The notes: a model not told the origin generated them from the sequence alone. A DNA stretch of 64,000 nt from Azospirillum thiophilum (GCF_001305595.1 NZ_CP012401.1:1169501-1233500), one strand, 5' to 3'. Counted from the first letter of the stretch, positions 53,033 through 62,539 are shown. Numbers and translations: made by a program.

Positions 53033-53508
53033 CCACCCCCTGTCGTGGTCATGCGTGAAGGGGGGATTGTGCAGGAAATTTATCCTATAAAATGATTTTT
53101 CTCAAAACTCTGGCGACCTGGCAACCCGGCAATCCGGATGTGTGGCAGAGGAAGCGCAGCAATCCATTCCGATTGCCGGTGGAACAGCGTGGCAGTGATT
53201 CGTATCTCCCGAGAAATCGCATGGTCATGCCGGAGGTCTTTCCCATATTTATGGTATCGGAACCAAGTCACGGCGGTCCGGAGAACGGCCAAAGATCGAC
53301 CGGGCGAAGCCGATACGCGTCGTCCGCAGGACAAGCACCTGCCATTTATGCGAAGGTCCCATGCGGCAATGGCTTGATTTCGATCAATGCCGGGTAGCGT
53401 ACCGGTAAGGATCATGCCATTCTCTCGATGCGCCGCTCCAATGGCCTAGCCCATTTGTTACCGGGTGGCGCAACCGACCGTGTGGACGAACGCGAACGGG
53501 AATGCGCG
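53033..53508. other. Long intergenic region upstream of hemA
   Basis: 476 bases, AT-richer than the coding DNA. It holds the hemA FNR box (53374-53387). The frames seen in it (for example 53092-53397, plus) lack a family match and a clear coding bias and are not called. No repeat or RNA structure is evident. Confidence 0.6.
53374..53387 (+). promoter_or_regulatory. Perfect FNR box upstream of hemA
   Basis: TTGATTTCGATCAA is the exact TTGAT-N4-ATCAA palindrome. With -41.5 spacing, transcription would start near 53422, with TAAGGAT around 53406 as a possible -10 element and a leader of about 90 bases to the hemA ATG. Confidence 0.88.
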
Positions 53509-54723
53509 ATGGATTACGAAACCTTCTTCCGCAACCAGATTGCCGCCCTGAAGCAGGACGGCCGTTACCGGGTGTTCGCCAACCTGGAACGCCATGCGGG
53601 CAATTTCCCGACGGCGACCTTCCGCGATTCCAACGGGCATGAACGTCCGGTCACGGTCTGGTGCTCGAACGACTATCTCGGCATGGGCCAGCACCCGAAC
53701 GTGCTGAAGGCGATGCACGTTGCGCTCGACCAGGTCGGCGCCGGTGCCGGCGGCACGCGCAACATCTCCGGCACCAACCACTACCATGTGCTGCTGGAGC
53801 GCGAACTGGCCGACCTGCACCGCAAGGAAGCGGCCCTGCTCTTCACCTCGGGCTATGTCTCGAACGATGCGACGCTGACCACGCTGGGCAAGGTCCTGCC
53901 CAACTGCGTGATCCTGTCGGACGCGCTGAACCACAACTCGATGATCACCGGCATCCGCAACTCCGGCGCCGAAAAGCACATCTTCCGCCACAATGATCCC
54001 AAGCACCTGGACGAGCTGCTGTCGGGCATCGCCCCCGGCCGGCCGAAGGTGGTTGCGTTCGAGAGCGTCTATTCGATGGACGGCGACATCGCCCCCATCC
54101 ATGACATCTGCGACGTCGCCGACAAGCACGGCGCCATGACCTACATCGACGAGGTGCACGCCGTCGGCATGTATGGCGCCCACGGCGCCGGCGTGGCCGA
54201 GCGCGACGGTGCCGTCGACCGGCTGACCATCGTCGAAGGCACGCTGGGAAAGGCCTTCGGCGTGCAGGGCGGCTACATCACCGGATCCGCCGCGCTCATC
54301 GACTGCATCCGCAGCTTCGCCGCCGGATTCATCTTCTCCACCTCGCTGTCTCCGGTCCTGGCGGCGGGGGCGCTGGCCTCGATCCGCCACCTGAAGACCA
54401 GCCAGGCCGAGCGCACGCGGCACCAGGAGCGCGCCGCCACGCTGAAGCGGATGTTTGCCGACGCCGGTCTGCCGGTGATGCCGTCGGTCAGCCACATCGT
54501 GCCGCTGATGGTTGGCGACGCCCACCGCTGCAAGCGCGCATCGGACGAGTTGCTGGAACGGCATGGCATTTATGTCCAGCCCATCAACTACCCCACCGTC
54601 CCGCGCGGAACGGAACGGCTGCGCTTCACCCCGACCCCGCTGCACACCGACGCGCAGATGGGCATGCTGGTCGATGCCCTGCTGGACGTCTGGAGCCGGC
54701 TGGATCTGCGGCTTGCCGCCTGA
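53509..54723 (+). CDS. hemA: 5-Aminolevulinate synthase
   Basis: 404 residues. It condenses glycine and succinyl-CoA, the first step of the C4 tetrapyrrole pathway used by alphaproteobacteria. The PLP Lys is K248 in [14 protein letters not shown]. Other signatures are [43 protein letters not shown] and [16 protein letters not shown] 53509 gives the family length; the ATG at 53428 would add an unlike tail. An FNR box lies 122 bases upstream. Confidence 0.97.
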   Translation: MDYETFFRNQIAALKQDGRYRVFANLERHAGNFPTATFRDSNGHERPVTVWCSNDYLGMGQHPNVLKAMHVALDQVGAGAGGTRNISGTNHYHVLLERELADLHRKEAALLFTSGYVSNDATLTTLGKVLPNCVILSDALNHNSMITGIRNSGAEKHIFRHNDPKHLDELLSGIAPGRPKVVAFESVYSMDGDIAPIHDICDVADKHGAMTYIDEVHAVGMYGAHGAGVAERDGAVDRLTIVEGTLGKAFGVQGGYITGSAALIDCIRSFAAGFIFSTSLSPVLAAGALASIRHLKTSQAERTRHQERAATLKRMFADAGLPVMPSVSHIVPLMVGDAHRCKRASDELLERHGIYVQPINYPTVPRGTERLRFTPTPLHTDAQMGMLVDALLDVWSRLDLRLAA

Positions 54724-54765
54724 CAGCAAATCCCCGGAAAAGCCCTTTCTTAGATAAGGTCATTT

Positions 54766-54778
54766 TGTCCTCTGGACA
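54766..54778. promoter_or_regulatory. Short palindrome before the PadR-like gene
   Basis: TGTCC-TCT-GGACA is a perfect 5-bp inverted repeat, 124 bases before the PadR-like ATG and 43 bases after the hemA stop. It may be an operator. Confidence 0.3.
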
Positions 54779-54901
54779 GAAGCGGTGCGCGCCCCTACTT
54801 TAAGAGGGCTGTTGCGACCGGTTCGCAGTTTCCATGCTGCGGATCGGCCGTGACTGTGCCGTCCTTTCCGTCTTTCCGGGGCTTCGCCCAGGGGGTTCGC
54901 C

Positions 54902-55447
54902 ATGTACCGTGACAACTCGCTGATGCCGAAGGAGGCTGTGCGCCTCGTCGTCCTGGGCACGCTGATCCAGGGCGGGCCGCTGCGCTATGCCGAACTGGCC
55001 GGTGCCGTGCGTCATTTCCTCGACCGCATGATGGGACCGTCCCTCGACCTGATGGGCACCTCGCTGGAGATGCTGCGGTACGAGGGGCTGATCGAGGCGC
55101 TGGATGGCAGCGGCATGGAGGACAACGCCCTGCTGGGGCCGACCGCGGCCGGACAGGTGGAGTTCGACACGCTGATGCGCGCCAATGTCCGCGCGCCGTC
55201 GGCCGACGGGCTGAACAAGCTGGTCACCGCATTGAAGCTGCGCTTCCTGCATCTGCTGGATGCCGAGTCGCAGCGGGAGCAGATCGACAATCTCGTGGCG
55301 CTCAGCGAAACCGAACTGGCCCGGCTGGGCGACCTGAAGCGGGCCGATGTCGGCAGTGACGGCCATTTCGCCTCCTGGCTGGACCGGGACATCGCCCAGG
55401 CCGAAGACCGGCTGGCCTGGTTCCAGGCGCTGCTGGCCCGCCTCTGA
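54902..55447 (+). CDS. PadR-like winged-helix regulator
   Basis: 181 residues. The N-terminal part (EAVRLVVLGTLIQGGPLRYA, then a helix and wing ending YEGLIEAL) fits a PadR winged helix. The C-terminal helices (LKLRFLHLLDAESQREQIDN and IAQAEDRLAWFQALLARL) resemble the PadR dimerisation domain. The family is inferred from this layout, not from a signature. It is followed by a strong terminator and probably stands alone. Confidence 0.6.
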   Translation: MYRDNSLMPKEAVRLVVLGTLIQGGPLRYAELAGAVRHFLDRMMGPSLDLMGTSLEMLRYEGLIEALDGSGMEDNALLGPTAAGQVEFDTLMRANVRAPSADGLNKLVTALKLRFLHLLDAESQREQIDNLVALSETELARLGDLKRADVGSDGHFASWLDRDIAQAEDRLAWFQALLARL

Positions 55448-55475
55448 CCGCACTGCGGCACAATCGGTTTCATCC

Positions 55476-55509
55476 CGCGGCGCGCCCTTTACGATAAGGG
55501 CGCGCCGCG
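55476..55509 (+). terminator. Terminator after the PadR-like gene
   Basis: A perfect 14-bp GC-rich stem (55476-55489 with 55496-55509) and loop TACGAT, followed by TCTGTTT, 29 bases past the stop. Confidence 0.8.
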
Positions 55510-55574
55510 TCTGTTTCGGCGTTCGGTTTTGGTGTACGTTCGGGGTACCCCTTTCACCAGCCGGATGCCACTCC

Positions 55575-56351
55575 ATGGCCTCGTATCTGTCGACCGACGA
55601 CCTCGAAGACCGCCTGCGTATGGAGTTCGTGGACGACGCGCGCGACCGGCTGGAGTTGATGAACGCCACGCTGGCCGACCGCGTCAAGGCTCTGCGCACC
55701 GATGCCGAGACCATCGGTGTCCTGCGGCTGGAAGCGCATAATTTCAAGGGCATGGGCACCAGCTTCGGCTATCCGACCGTCAGCCTGGTCGCCCACCGGC
55801 TCGAGGATTACCTCAGCGGCCTGAAGCGGCTGGATGAAAAGCAGCTGATCGACGCCCAGGTCTTCATCGACCGCATCGCCGAGCTGGTCGACCGCGCCGA
55901 ACAGCCGCTGCTGGCCGAGACCAACAAGATCATCCGCGCGCTTCCGGTGCGCTACGAGTTCCAGGTCACCGATGTGGAGGTCCACAACGTCGAGATCATG
56001 CTGGTCACCCCGTCGAAGGTCGTCGCCAAGAAGCTGGGGGCGGAACTGGCGGCCTGCGGCTTCCGCACCATGACGGTGACCGACCCCATCGAATCGATCA
56101 GCCTTGCCGTGCGCGTGCCGCCGGACATGGTCATCGCCTCGATGGTGATGGACGGGCTGTCGGGCCTGGACCTGATCCGCGGCCTGCGGGCCATGAGCGT
56201 GACCCATCATGTGCCGATGGCGCTGCTGACCTCGCTGAACCTCGACCACCCGTCGCTGAAGGAGATTCCCTACGGCGTCTCCGTCATCCGCGTCGGCGAG
56301 CATTTCGGCGAGGACTTCGCCGCGGTGGTGGCCAAGCACAATCTGGGCTGA
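55575..56351 (+). CDS. Hpt domain fused to a pseudo-receiver domain
   Basis: 258 residues. The Hpt domain (about 10-115) has EAHNFKGMGTSFGYP with phosphorylatable H55. The receiver-like half (about 125-250) keeps the fold order (VEIMLVTPS, PDMVIASMVMDGLSGLDLI, VPMALLTSL) but lacks the acidic pair and has Ser where the phosphorylated Asp should be. It is therefore probably a phosphotransfer protein with a non-phosphorylated docking domain. No kinase is adjacent. The ATG at 55575 has only a weak ribosome binding site. Confidence 0.75.
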   Translation: MASYLSTDDLEDRLRMEFVDDARDRLELMNATLADRVKALRTDAETIGVLRLEAHNFKGMGTSFGYPTVSLVAHRLEDYLSGLKRLDEKQLIDAQVFIDRIAELVDRAEQPLLAETNKIIRALPVRYEFQVTDVEVHNVEIMLVTPSKVVAKKLGAELAACGFRTMTVTDPIESISLAVRVPPDMVIASMVMDGLSGLDLIRGLRAMSVTHHVPMALLTSLNLDHPSLKEIPYGVSVIRVGEHFGEDFAAVVAKHNLG

Positions 56352-56481
56352 ACAGGACGGCCCGGAAAGGAATCGACTGAGAAGGCCCGCCTGAAGGTCA
56401 TCGTCATACAGCCGCGCTTGCGCCGGCAGGAATCCCCGTGATAGGCGTCGAACCGGTCCAACAGGCTGGAGCAGTGCCCGC

Positions 56482-57366
56482 ATGACGGAGGTTCTTCGCC
56501 GGTACGGCCCGGTCCTGACCGGGGTGATCCTGCTGGCGGTGGCGCTGTGGCTGGCGCTGCTGGTGGTGCTGCCGCAGGTGATGATGATCGGCTTCTCCTT
56601 CCGGCCGTCGCTGCCGCCGTCCAAGCTCGGCGGGCCGGAGGACGTGTTCACCGTCAGGAATTACCTGACGCTGTGGACCAACCAGATCCATATGGCGATC
56701 TTCCTGAAGACGATCTGGGCCAGCGCACTGGTCACGCTGACCACGCTGGCCGTCTGCTACCCGGTCGCCTTCTATCTGGCGCAGGTGGCGCCGAAGCGGC
56801 GGTTGCCGCTGCTGGTGCTGATGCTGGTGGTGCCGTTCTGGATCAACGAACTGCTGCGCACCTTCTCCTGGTACATCATCCTCGCCTTCAACGGACCGCT
56901 GAACGCGCTGCTGCTGGGGCTGGGCATCATCGACGAGCCGCGGCGCTTCCTGGGCGGTGACGCCGGCGTGATCGTCGGCATGGTCTATGTCTACATCCTG
57001 TTCATGGTCTTCCCGCTCTACAACGCCATCGAGTCGCTGGACCGCAACCAGATCGAGGCGGCGCGCGACCTCGGGGCCGGCTGGCTGCGCATCCATCGCC
57101 GCATCGTGCTGCCGCATGCCAAGCCCGGCATCGCCGTCGGCTGCATCATGACCTTCATGCTGGCGGCCGGCAGCTATGCGGTGCCGGCGCTGCTGGGCGG
57201 GCCGAACAGCCGCTGGTTCACCGAGATCATCTACAACTGGTTCTTCGAGGGCGGGAACTGGAACCAGGGGGCGGCCTACGCCTTCATCCTGCTGGTGCTG
57301 TGCATCGGCTTCATCCTCGGCGCGATGCGGCTGTTCCGCGTCGGGCTGACGGATATAGCGAAATGA
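56482..57366 (+). CDS. ABC transporter permease, PotB-type
   Basis: 294 residues, six helices. GVILLAVALWLALLVVLPQV starts the first; the cytoplasmic EAA loop EAARDLGAGWLRIHRRIVLP (about 193-212) contacts the ATPase. LVPFWINELLRTFSWYIIL and AGSYAVPALLGG resemble the spermidine/putrescine permeases PotB/PotH. It forms a pair with the next gene (ten bases apart). No ATPase or binding-protein gene lies in this window, so the substrate is inferred only. Confidence 0.83.
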   Translation: MTEVLRRYGPVLTGVILLAVALWLALLVVLPQVMMIGFSFRPSLPPSKLGGPEDVFTVRNYLTLWTNQIHMAIFLKTIWASALVTLTTLAVCYPVAFYLAQVAPKRRLPLLVLMLVVPFWINELLRTFSWYIILAFNGPLNALLLGLGIIDEPRRFLGGDAGVIVGMVYVYILFMVFPLYNAIESLDRNQIEAARDLGAGWLRIHRRIVLPHAKPGIAVGCIMTFMLAAGSYAVPALLGGPNSRWFTEIIYNWFFEGGNWNQGAAYAFILLVLCIGFILGAMRLFRVGLTDIAK

Positions 57367-57376
57367 GCCGTTGCCC

Positions 57377-58204
57377 ATGATGACCGTCATGACCGCCGCC
57401 CGCTTCCGCCGCCTGCTGACCGGCGCCTATCTGGTGCTGTTCTTCGCCTATCTGTTCCTGCCGCTGGGAATCATGGCGGCGGCGACCTTCAACAGCAGCC
57501 GCTTTCCCACCGTGACGCCCTGGATGGGCTTCACGCTGAACTGGTTCCAGGCCCTGTGGGACGACGGCCGCATGTGGGCGGCGCTCGGCACCAGCCTGGT
57601 GGTGGGGGCGGGTGTGATCGCGCTGGCGGTGCCGCTGGGGCTGGCGGCGGCCCTGCTGCTCGACCGGCTGCACAGCCGGGCGAAGACCTTCCTCTATGCG
57701 CTGATGGTGTCGCCGCTTCTGACGCCGGGGGTGATCGTCGGCATCTCGACGCTGGTGTTCTGGCGGGAATGGTTCGGGGTCAGCGGCGGGCTGTTCCTGA
57801 CCGTGGTGGCGCAATCCAGCTTCATCGCCGCCTATGCCATGCTGCTGTTCTCTGCAAGGCTGGAGCGCTTCGACCCGGTGCTGGAGGAGGCCGCGCTCGA
57901 CCTCGGCGCAAGCCATGGGCAGGTGTTCCGGCGCATCACCCTGCCGTATCTGATGCCGGCGATCCTGTCGGCGTCCCTGCTGGCCTTCCTGCAGAGCTTC
58001 GAGAACTACAACACCACGCTGTTCGTGCGCGGGCTGGACACGACTTTGACCGTCTACATCGCGACCAAGGTGCGTACCGGCCTGACGCCCGCGGTCAACG
58101 CCCTGTCGCTGGTGCTGATCGCACTGACCATCCTGGGCGCCGTCGTCTACGAGATCCTGCGCCGGCGCGAGGCGCGCCGGCAGTCAGGTCTCGCACCGGC
58201 CTGA
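57377..58204 (+). CDS. ABC transporter permease, PotC-type
   Basis: 275 residues, six helices, with the EAA loop EEAALDLGASHGQVFRRITL (about 173-192) and the PotC-like SSRFPTVTPWMGFTLNWF and GLDTTLTVYIATKVRTGLTP. It is the partner of the upstream PotB-type gene, probably a polyamine or similar importer. ATG 57377 is preferred to TTG 57371. Confidence 0.83.
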   Translation: MMTVMTAARFRRLLTGAYLVLFFAYLFLPLGIMAAATFNSSRFPTVTPWMGFTLNWFQALWDDGRMWAALGTSLVVGAGVIALAVPLGLAAALLLDRLHSRAKTFLYALMVSPLLTPGVIVGISTLVFWREWFGVSGGLFLTVVAQSSFIAAYAMLLFSARLERFDPVLEEAALDLGASHGQVFRRITLPYLMPAILSASLLAFLQSFENYNTTLFVRGLDTTLTVYIATKVRTGLTPAVNALSLVLIALTILGAVVYEILRRREARRQSGLAPA

Positions 58205-58206
58205 GA

Positions 58207-58452
58207 TCAGTCCTCTTCCGCCTCGTCCGCGTCCGCCTCGATCTGGGCGGCGAGGTCGCGCAGCATGTCGATCACATCCTCATGGCTGGTCTCATCCACG
58301 GCGGAGTTCACCGCGGCCTCGATCATGGCGACGGCGATGTAGGGGCCGAGCGGGCCACCTTCCTTGATCGCCTCGTCCAGGTGCTTCTCGGCGATCGACA
58401 GCGCCTTTTCGAACAGCGCTTCGGCCGTCTGGTTGGTGGTGTCCTTGCTCAT
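58207..58452 (-). CDS. Small acidic hypothetical protein
   Basis: 81 residues: MSKDTTNQTAEALFEKALSI, EKHLDEAIKEGGPLGPYIAV and an acidic tail EADADEAEED. Helical and strongly acidic; no known domain. Start 58452 is preferred to 58500, which would add a different tail. It converges with the PotC-type gene two bases away. Confidence 0.65.
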   Translation of the reverse strand: MSKDTTNQTAEALFEKALSIAEKHLDEAIKEGGPLGPYIAVAMIEAAVNSAVDETSHEDVIDMLRDLAAQIEADADEAEED

Positions 58453-58632
58453 CGTCCGGTCCGTTGCGGAGGGTTGGTCCGACTCCAATAACATGCCCAA
58501 TCGGCGATTGGCGCGGGAATTCGCCGTCCAGCCTACAAATAGGGGCCGCGGAAAGCAGGGCCGGGCTTGCGCCGCCCCGGACCATACGCCACAGTCCGGA
58601 CATGCATTGACCTATACGGCAAGGAACACGGC

Positions 58633-59055
58633 ATGACCGCTATGCCCGACCTGACCAGCCCCGACGGCTATCGTTTCTGGTGGGAGGAGCGTGTGCGCTT
58701 CAACGACCTCGACGCGTTGGGCCATGTCAACAACAACGCCATCGGCGTGTTTTTCGAACAGGCGCGCATCGCCCTGCTGCATGGTACCGGCGGTTTCCGT
58801 GAAGACGATTCCTGGACCGTCGTGCTGGCGCGCAGTGTCATCGATTTCAAGGCGGAGTTGCTTTACCCCAACACCGTGCGGATCGGCGTGCGCATGCTGC
58901 GCGTCGGGACCAGTTCGCTGACGCTGGGATGCGGCATCTTCCTGGACGGCCGCTGCATCGCCACGCAGGAGGCGGTGGCTGTGGTCGTCGACAGGGCCGC
59001 ACACCGGCCCACCCCGATTCCGGAACCGTTGCGCGCCAAGCTGCTGGAGGCGTAA
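58633..59055 (+). CDS. YbgC/FadM-type acyl-CoA thioesterase
   Basis: 140 residues, hotdog fold. VRFNDLDALGHVNNNAIGVF (about 20-39) is the 4-hydroxybenzoyl-CoA/YbgC thioesterase signature with its catalytic Asp. It hydrolyses acyl-CoA esters; the substrate is unknown. AAGGAACACGGC precedes the ATG. Confidence 0.88.
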   Translation: MTAMPDLTSPDGYRFWWEERVRFNDLDALGHVNNNAIGVFFEQARIALLHGTGGFREDDSWTVVLARSVIDFKAELLYPNTVRIGVRMLRVGTSSLTLGCGIFLDGRCIATQEAVAVVVDRAAHRPTPIPEPLRAKLLEA

Positions 59056-59091
59056 AGGGGGAACGCCTTTCTCCCGCACTGGACGCCTGTC

Positions 59092-60447
59092 ATGACGCGC
59101 CCCGCCAAACGTCCCTTCCCGAAGGGACGCCAGCCAGTCCGCTACCCCGGCCACTCCCCCGGCCGCAAGAACTCCCATGCACCTGCCGAAACACGGGAGT
59201 TGGAGGTCGTCGTCACCGACGTCGGAGCCCGTGGCGATGGGCTGGCGCTTGCCGACGGCTTGCGGGTGTTCGTGCCTTACGGCGTGGCAGGGGACCGCCT
59301 GCGTGTACGTGTCGCCGACACCGACGGCAAAGGCGAGGGCGTACGGGCTGAAATCCTTGAAATCCTTCAGCCCGGCCCCGGAAGGCAAACGCCGCCCTGC
59401 CGTCATTTCGGCCGCTGCGGCGGCTGTACGCTCCAGCATATGGACGACGGGACATATGCGGCCTGGACGGTCGGGATGGTGCGTGCCGCACTGGAGCGGG
59501 TCGGGCTGGGCGATACGCCGTTGGAGCCGCTGTCGCGGACACCCGCCGCCGCCCGCCGACGTGCCCGTCTGGCGGCACTGAAGCGCGGTGGCCGTGTCTG
59601 GTTCGGCTTCAACGAGCGCCAGAGCCATCGGCTGGTCGACCTGGAAGAGTGTCCGGTGCTGACTCCCCGCCTTTTCGCGCTGGTCGAGCCTCTGCGCAGC
59701 CTTCTGGCCGACCTGCTGCCCGAGGGTGGCGGCGCGGACGTGGTGCTGACCGACCTCGAAGGCGGTGCCGACCTGTTGCTGGTCGGGCCGCACAGTCTGG
59801 ACCGCACTGGGCGGGAGACGCTGGTCGGTTTCGAGCCGGACCACGTGGCCCGCATCTCCTGGCAGCCCACCGACCGCGCCGGGCCGGAACCGGTGGCGAA
59901 CCGCCGTCCGGCCTTCGTTCGATTTGCCGGCGTTCCGATCCAGCCGCCACCCGGCGCCTTCCTGCAGGCCAGCCGGGAGGGGGAGGCGGCCTTGCTCGCA
60001 GCAGTCCGGGACGGGGTGGGGCAGGCGACGCGCATCGCCGACCTGTTTGCAGGCATCGGGACCTTTTCCATTCCGCTTGCGCAACAAGCGGCGGTTCATG
60101 CGGTAGAAAGCGACGAGGCGGCGGTGGCAGCGCTCGGCCGCTCGGTGCAGGGGCTGCGGCTGACGGTGGAGCGGCGCGACCTGTTCGAAAACCCTCTGGG
60201 CGTCAAGGAACTCAACCGGTATGACGCGGTCGTGTTCGACCCGCCGCGCGCCGGTGCCGCGGCCCAGGCGGCGGCACTCGCCGCGGCCAAGGTGCCGCGC
60301 GTGGTCGGCGTCTCCTGCAACCCCTCCAGCTTCGCCCGCGACGCGCGGGTGCTGGTGGATGGCGGCTATCGTCTGGTCAAGCTGTGGCCGGTCGACCAGT
60401 TCCTGTGGTCGTCCCATGTGGAACTGGTCGGCCTGTTCGAGCGGTGA
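59092..60447 (+). CDS. RlmD/TrmA-type RNA m5U methyltransferase
   Basis: 451 residues. A TRAM-like domain is followed by an Fe-S Cys cluster CRHFGRCGGC (C103, C109, C112), with a later ECPV supplying the fourth Cys, and a SAM domain with ADLFAGIGTFSIPLA, FDPPRAGA and the catalytic Cys in GVSCNPSSFARD. Such enzymes methylate uridine in rRNA or tRNA. Which of the RlmD or TrmA roles applies cannot be told. It converges with the rlmI-like gene. Confidence 0.88.
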   Translation: MTRPAKRPFPKGRQPVRYPGHSPGRKNSHAPAETRELEVVVTDVGARGDGLALADGLRVFVPYGVAGDRLRVRVADTDGKGEGVRAEILEILQPGPGRQTPPCRHFGRCGGCTLQHMDDGTYAAWTVGMVRAALERVGLGDTPLEPLSRTPAAARRRARLAALKRGGRVWFGFNERQSHRLVDLEECPVLTPRLFALVEPLRSLLADLLPEGGGADVVLTDLEGGADLLLVGPHSLDRTGRETLVGFEPDHVARISWQPTDRAGPEPVANRRPAFVRFAGVPIQPPPGAFLQASREGEAALLAAVRDGVGQATRIADLFAGIGTFSIPLAQQAAVHAVESDEAAVAALGRSVQGLRLTVERRDLFENPLGVKELNRYDAVVFDPPRAGAAAQAAALAAAKVPRVVGVSCNPSSFARDARVLVDGGYRLVKLWPVDQFLWSSHVELVGLFER

Positions 60448-60475
60448 GGTGAGGGGCTCCCGCTTGCCCCCCGTC

Positions 60476-61687
60476 TCAATCCAGCTGCAAGACGATCGCC
60501 TTGAGATAGGCCGACTCCGGCAGATGCGGATGCACCGGGTGGTCGGGGCCGGCACCGGCGCTGCGCAGGATGCGGCCGGTGCGGCCGGCGTCGGTCAGGC
60601 CGCGGGCGACCTGCTCGGCGAAGGTCGGCGGGTCGACGTTGTGGCTGCAGGAGCCGCAGAGCAGATAGCCGCCCGGTGCCGTGATCTTCGCGGCGAGCCG
60701 GGCCATCTTGCGGTAGGCGCGGCTGCCGGCGGCGAGATCCTTCTTCGACTTCACGAAGGCCGGCGGGTCGGCGACCACGACCTGGAAGGTCTCGCCGGCG
60801 GCGTTCAGCCGCTCCATCTCCTGGAACGCGTCGGCGCGGCGGGCTTCGAAGCGGTCGGCGACGCCGTTGGCTTCGGCGGCGCGGGTCGCATTCTCCAGCG
60901 CCAGGGCGGACCGGTCGACGGCGACGACCTGGGTGGCGCCGGCCACGGCGCACTGGATGCCGAAGCCGCCATTGTAGCTGTAGAAGTCGATGGCCCGGCC
61001 GCCCTTCGCCAGCGAGGCGATGAAGGCCCGGTTGTCGCGCTGGTCGTAGAACCAGCCGGTCTTCTGGCCGTCCAGCGGGTTGGCGAAGAAGGTCGCGCCG
61101 TTTTCCTCCAGACGGATCGGCCCGTCGATCTCGCCCTTCGCCAGCCGGGTCTCCTCCGCCAGCCCTTCCAGCGCGCGCTGGGTGCCGTCGTTGCGCAGGA
61201 TGACTGCACGCGGCGCCAGCACGTCGTCGATGGCGGCCAGGATGTCGTCGATCCGCCGGTCCATGAAGACAGAGTTGGCCTGCACCGTCACCACGTCGCC
61301 GAAGCGGTCGACGATCAGGCCGGGCAGTCCGTCGGCCTCGGCATGGACGACGCGGTAGAAGGGGCGGGAGAACAGCCGCTCGCGCAGTTCCACCGCACGC
61401 CGCAGCCGGCCGGCGATGAAGCCGTGCTCCACCACGGTCGCCGGGTCGTTCGACAGCAGCCTTGCCGCGATCAGCGTGTGCGGGTTGAAGGTGTAGATGC
61501 CCAGCGGCGTGCCGCCGGGATCCAGCAGCCGCACCGGGCTGCCGGGCTCCACCGCCTTGGCGGTGGCATCCATCTGGACTTCGTTGGAATAGACCCAGGG
61601 ATGCCCAAGCATGACGCGCCGCTGGCGGCCTGCCTGAAGGTGGATCGCCGGGTACTTCTTGACGGGTTTGGTGCCGGTGTCGCTCAT
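60476..61687 (-). CDS. rlmI: RlmI-like 23S rRNA m5C methyltransferase
   Basis: 403 residues. A PUA domain at the N-terminus (HLQAGRQRRVMLGHPWVYSN) and a SAM domain with FYSYNGGFGIQCAVAGA, VVADPPAFVKSKKDL and the catalytic CGSCSHNV near the C-terminus match RlmI, which methylates 23S rRNA C1962. ATG 61687 matches the family N-terminus; the upstream frame to 62197 belongs to the GNAT gene region and is not coding. Confidence 0.87.
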   Translation of the reverse strand: MSDTGTKPVKKYPAIHLQAGRQRRVMLGHPWVYSNEVQMDATAKAVEPGSPVRLLDPGGTPLGIYTFNPHTLIAARLLSNDPATVVEHGFIAGRLRRAVELRERLFSRPFYRVVHAEADGLPGLIVDRFGDVVTVQANSVFMDRRIDDILAAIDDVLAPRAVILRNDGTQRALEGLAEETRLAKGEIDGPIRLEENGATFFANPLDGQKTGWFYDQRDNRAFIASLAKGGRAIDFYSYNGGFGIQCAVAGATQVVAVDRSALALENATRAAEANGVADRFEARRADAFQEMERLNAAGETFQVVVADPPAFVKSKKDLAAGSRAYRKMARLAAKITAPGGYLLCGSCSHNVDPPTFAEQVARGLTDAGRTGRILRSAGAGPDHPVHPHLPESAYLKAIVLQLD

Positions 61688-61746
61688 GGAGCCGCATCCT
61701 AGCGGCAAATCGCCGGCGCGCAATGGCATCGCGTCGCGGCCCCCGG

Positions 61747-62295
61747 CTACTCGGCCTCGCGCCGGCCCTCCGGCGCCGCCGGGGCGTTGTCGTTGACCAC
61801 GGCCAGGTTCTTGCAGAAATGGACCGTCTCCTGCCGGTGGCCTTCGCTCAGGAAGCAGTCCGGAATCGGGTTGCGGCGGGAATCGACGGGAATGTAGCGC
61901 TCCGGCAGAGTGGTGTGGATGGCGGCGCAGCCGAGCCGGCGTGCCAGCCCCTCCATCGCCCGCAGCAGCGTTTCGGCGATGCCGGCGATGTCGAACAGGT
62001 CGAGCACCACGAAATTGTCCACGGTCAGGATGCGGCCGTGGCGCAGATGCGGCTCGACCGCATAGGAAAACAGGCCGTGCAGGTAACCTTGCGCGTTCTG
62101 CACCGTCATGATCCCGGTGGTCGCGGGCACGGCGCTCCCCCTGGCGCTTCCTCCGTCGGTTGCACCCTGCAGCATGGCTGCGGCAAATGCGCGCCACCGG
62201 TCCACCTCCAGACCGGGAGCGATGGCGCAGACCAATGGGTAGGCCTGGTCGATCTGGCGTCGACCAAGGGGTTTCGCGATGAAACAGTCGTCCAT
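61747..62295 (-). CDS. GNAT-like acyltransferase family protein
   Basis: 182 residues, by inference a GNAT fold: GIMTVQNAQGYLHGLFSYAV and VDNFVVLDLFDIAGIAETLL, then a helix LLRAMEGLARRLGCAAIHTT resemble strands beta4-beta5 and the following helix. The usual acetyl-CoA loop R/QxxGxG/A is not clear. Start 62295 is preferred because longer readings run through the ccoN control region with its FNR box. Function unknown. Confidence 0.55.
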   Translation of the reverse strand: MDDCFIAKPLGRRQIDQAYPLVCAIAPGLEVDRWRAFAAAMLQGATDGGSARGSAVPATTGIMTVQNAQGYLHGLFSYAVEPHLRHGRILTVDNFVVLDLFDIAGIAETLLRAMEGLARRLGCAAIHTTLPERYIPVDSRRNPIPDCFLSEGHRQETVHFCKNLAVVNDNAPAAPEGRREAE

Positions 62296-62353
62296 TTCAG
62301 TCCGGCCGATTGCGAGGACACTGAACGATGGCAGCCCGGGGCCGCAAGGGTCG

Positions 62354-62367
62354 TTGACGTAGATCAA
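62354..62367 (+). promoter_or_regulatory. FNR/FixK-type anaerobox upstream of ccoN
   Basis: TTGACGTAGATCAA (TTGAY-N4-ATCAA) lies between the GNAT and ccoN starts. With -41.5 spacing the transcript would start near 62402, downstream of a TACACAT/CATAGT element around 62386-62395, giving a leader of about 138 bases. Confidence 0.8.
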
Positions 62368-62539
62368 TGTTGCTGCGGCCCCCCCTACACATAGTGTGCG
62401 CATTGGAGACAGGCGCGTCCGGCGTCCGCTCGGCATTGCCGGCTGCAACCTGTCCCGCTCCTTAACAGTACGTACCCAGTGGTGGTGCAACCCAGACGGC
62501 GCGGCCTCACGGCCGACCGGGGCAAACGGGAGAGATTGT

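Noticed and set aside
53092..53397. Plus-strand frame of 101 codons upstream of hemA
   Set aside because: It has no recognisable domain and weak coding bias, and it contains the FNR box region; better explained as intergenic DNA.
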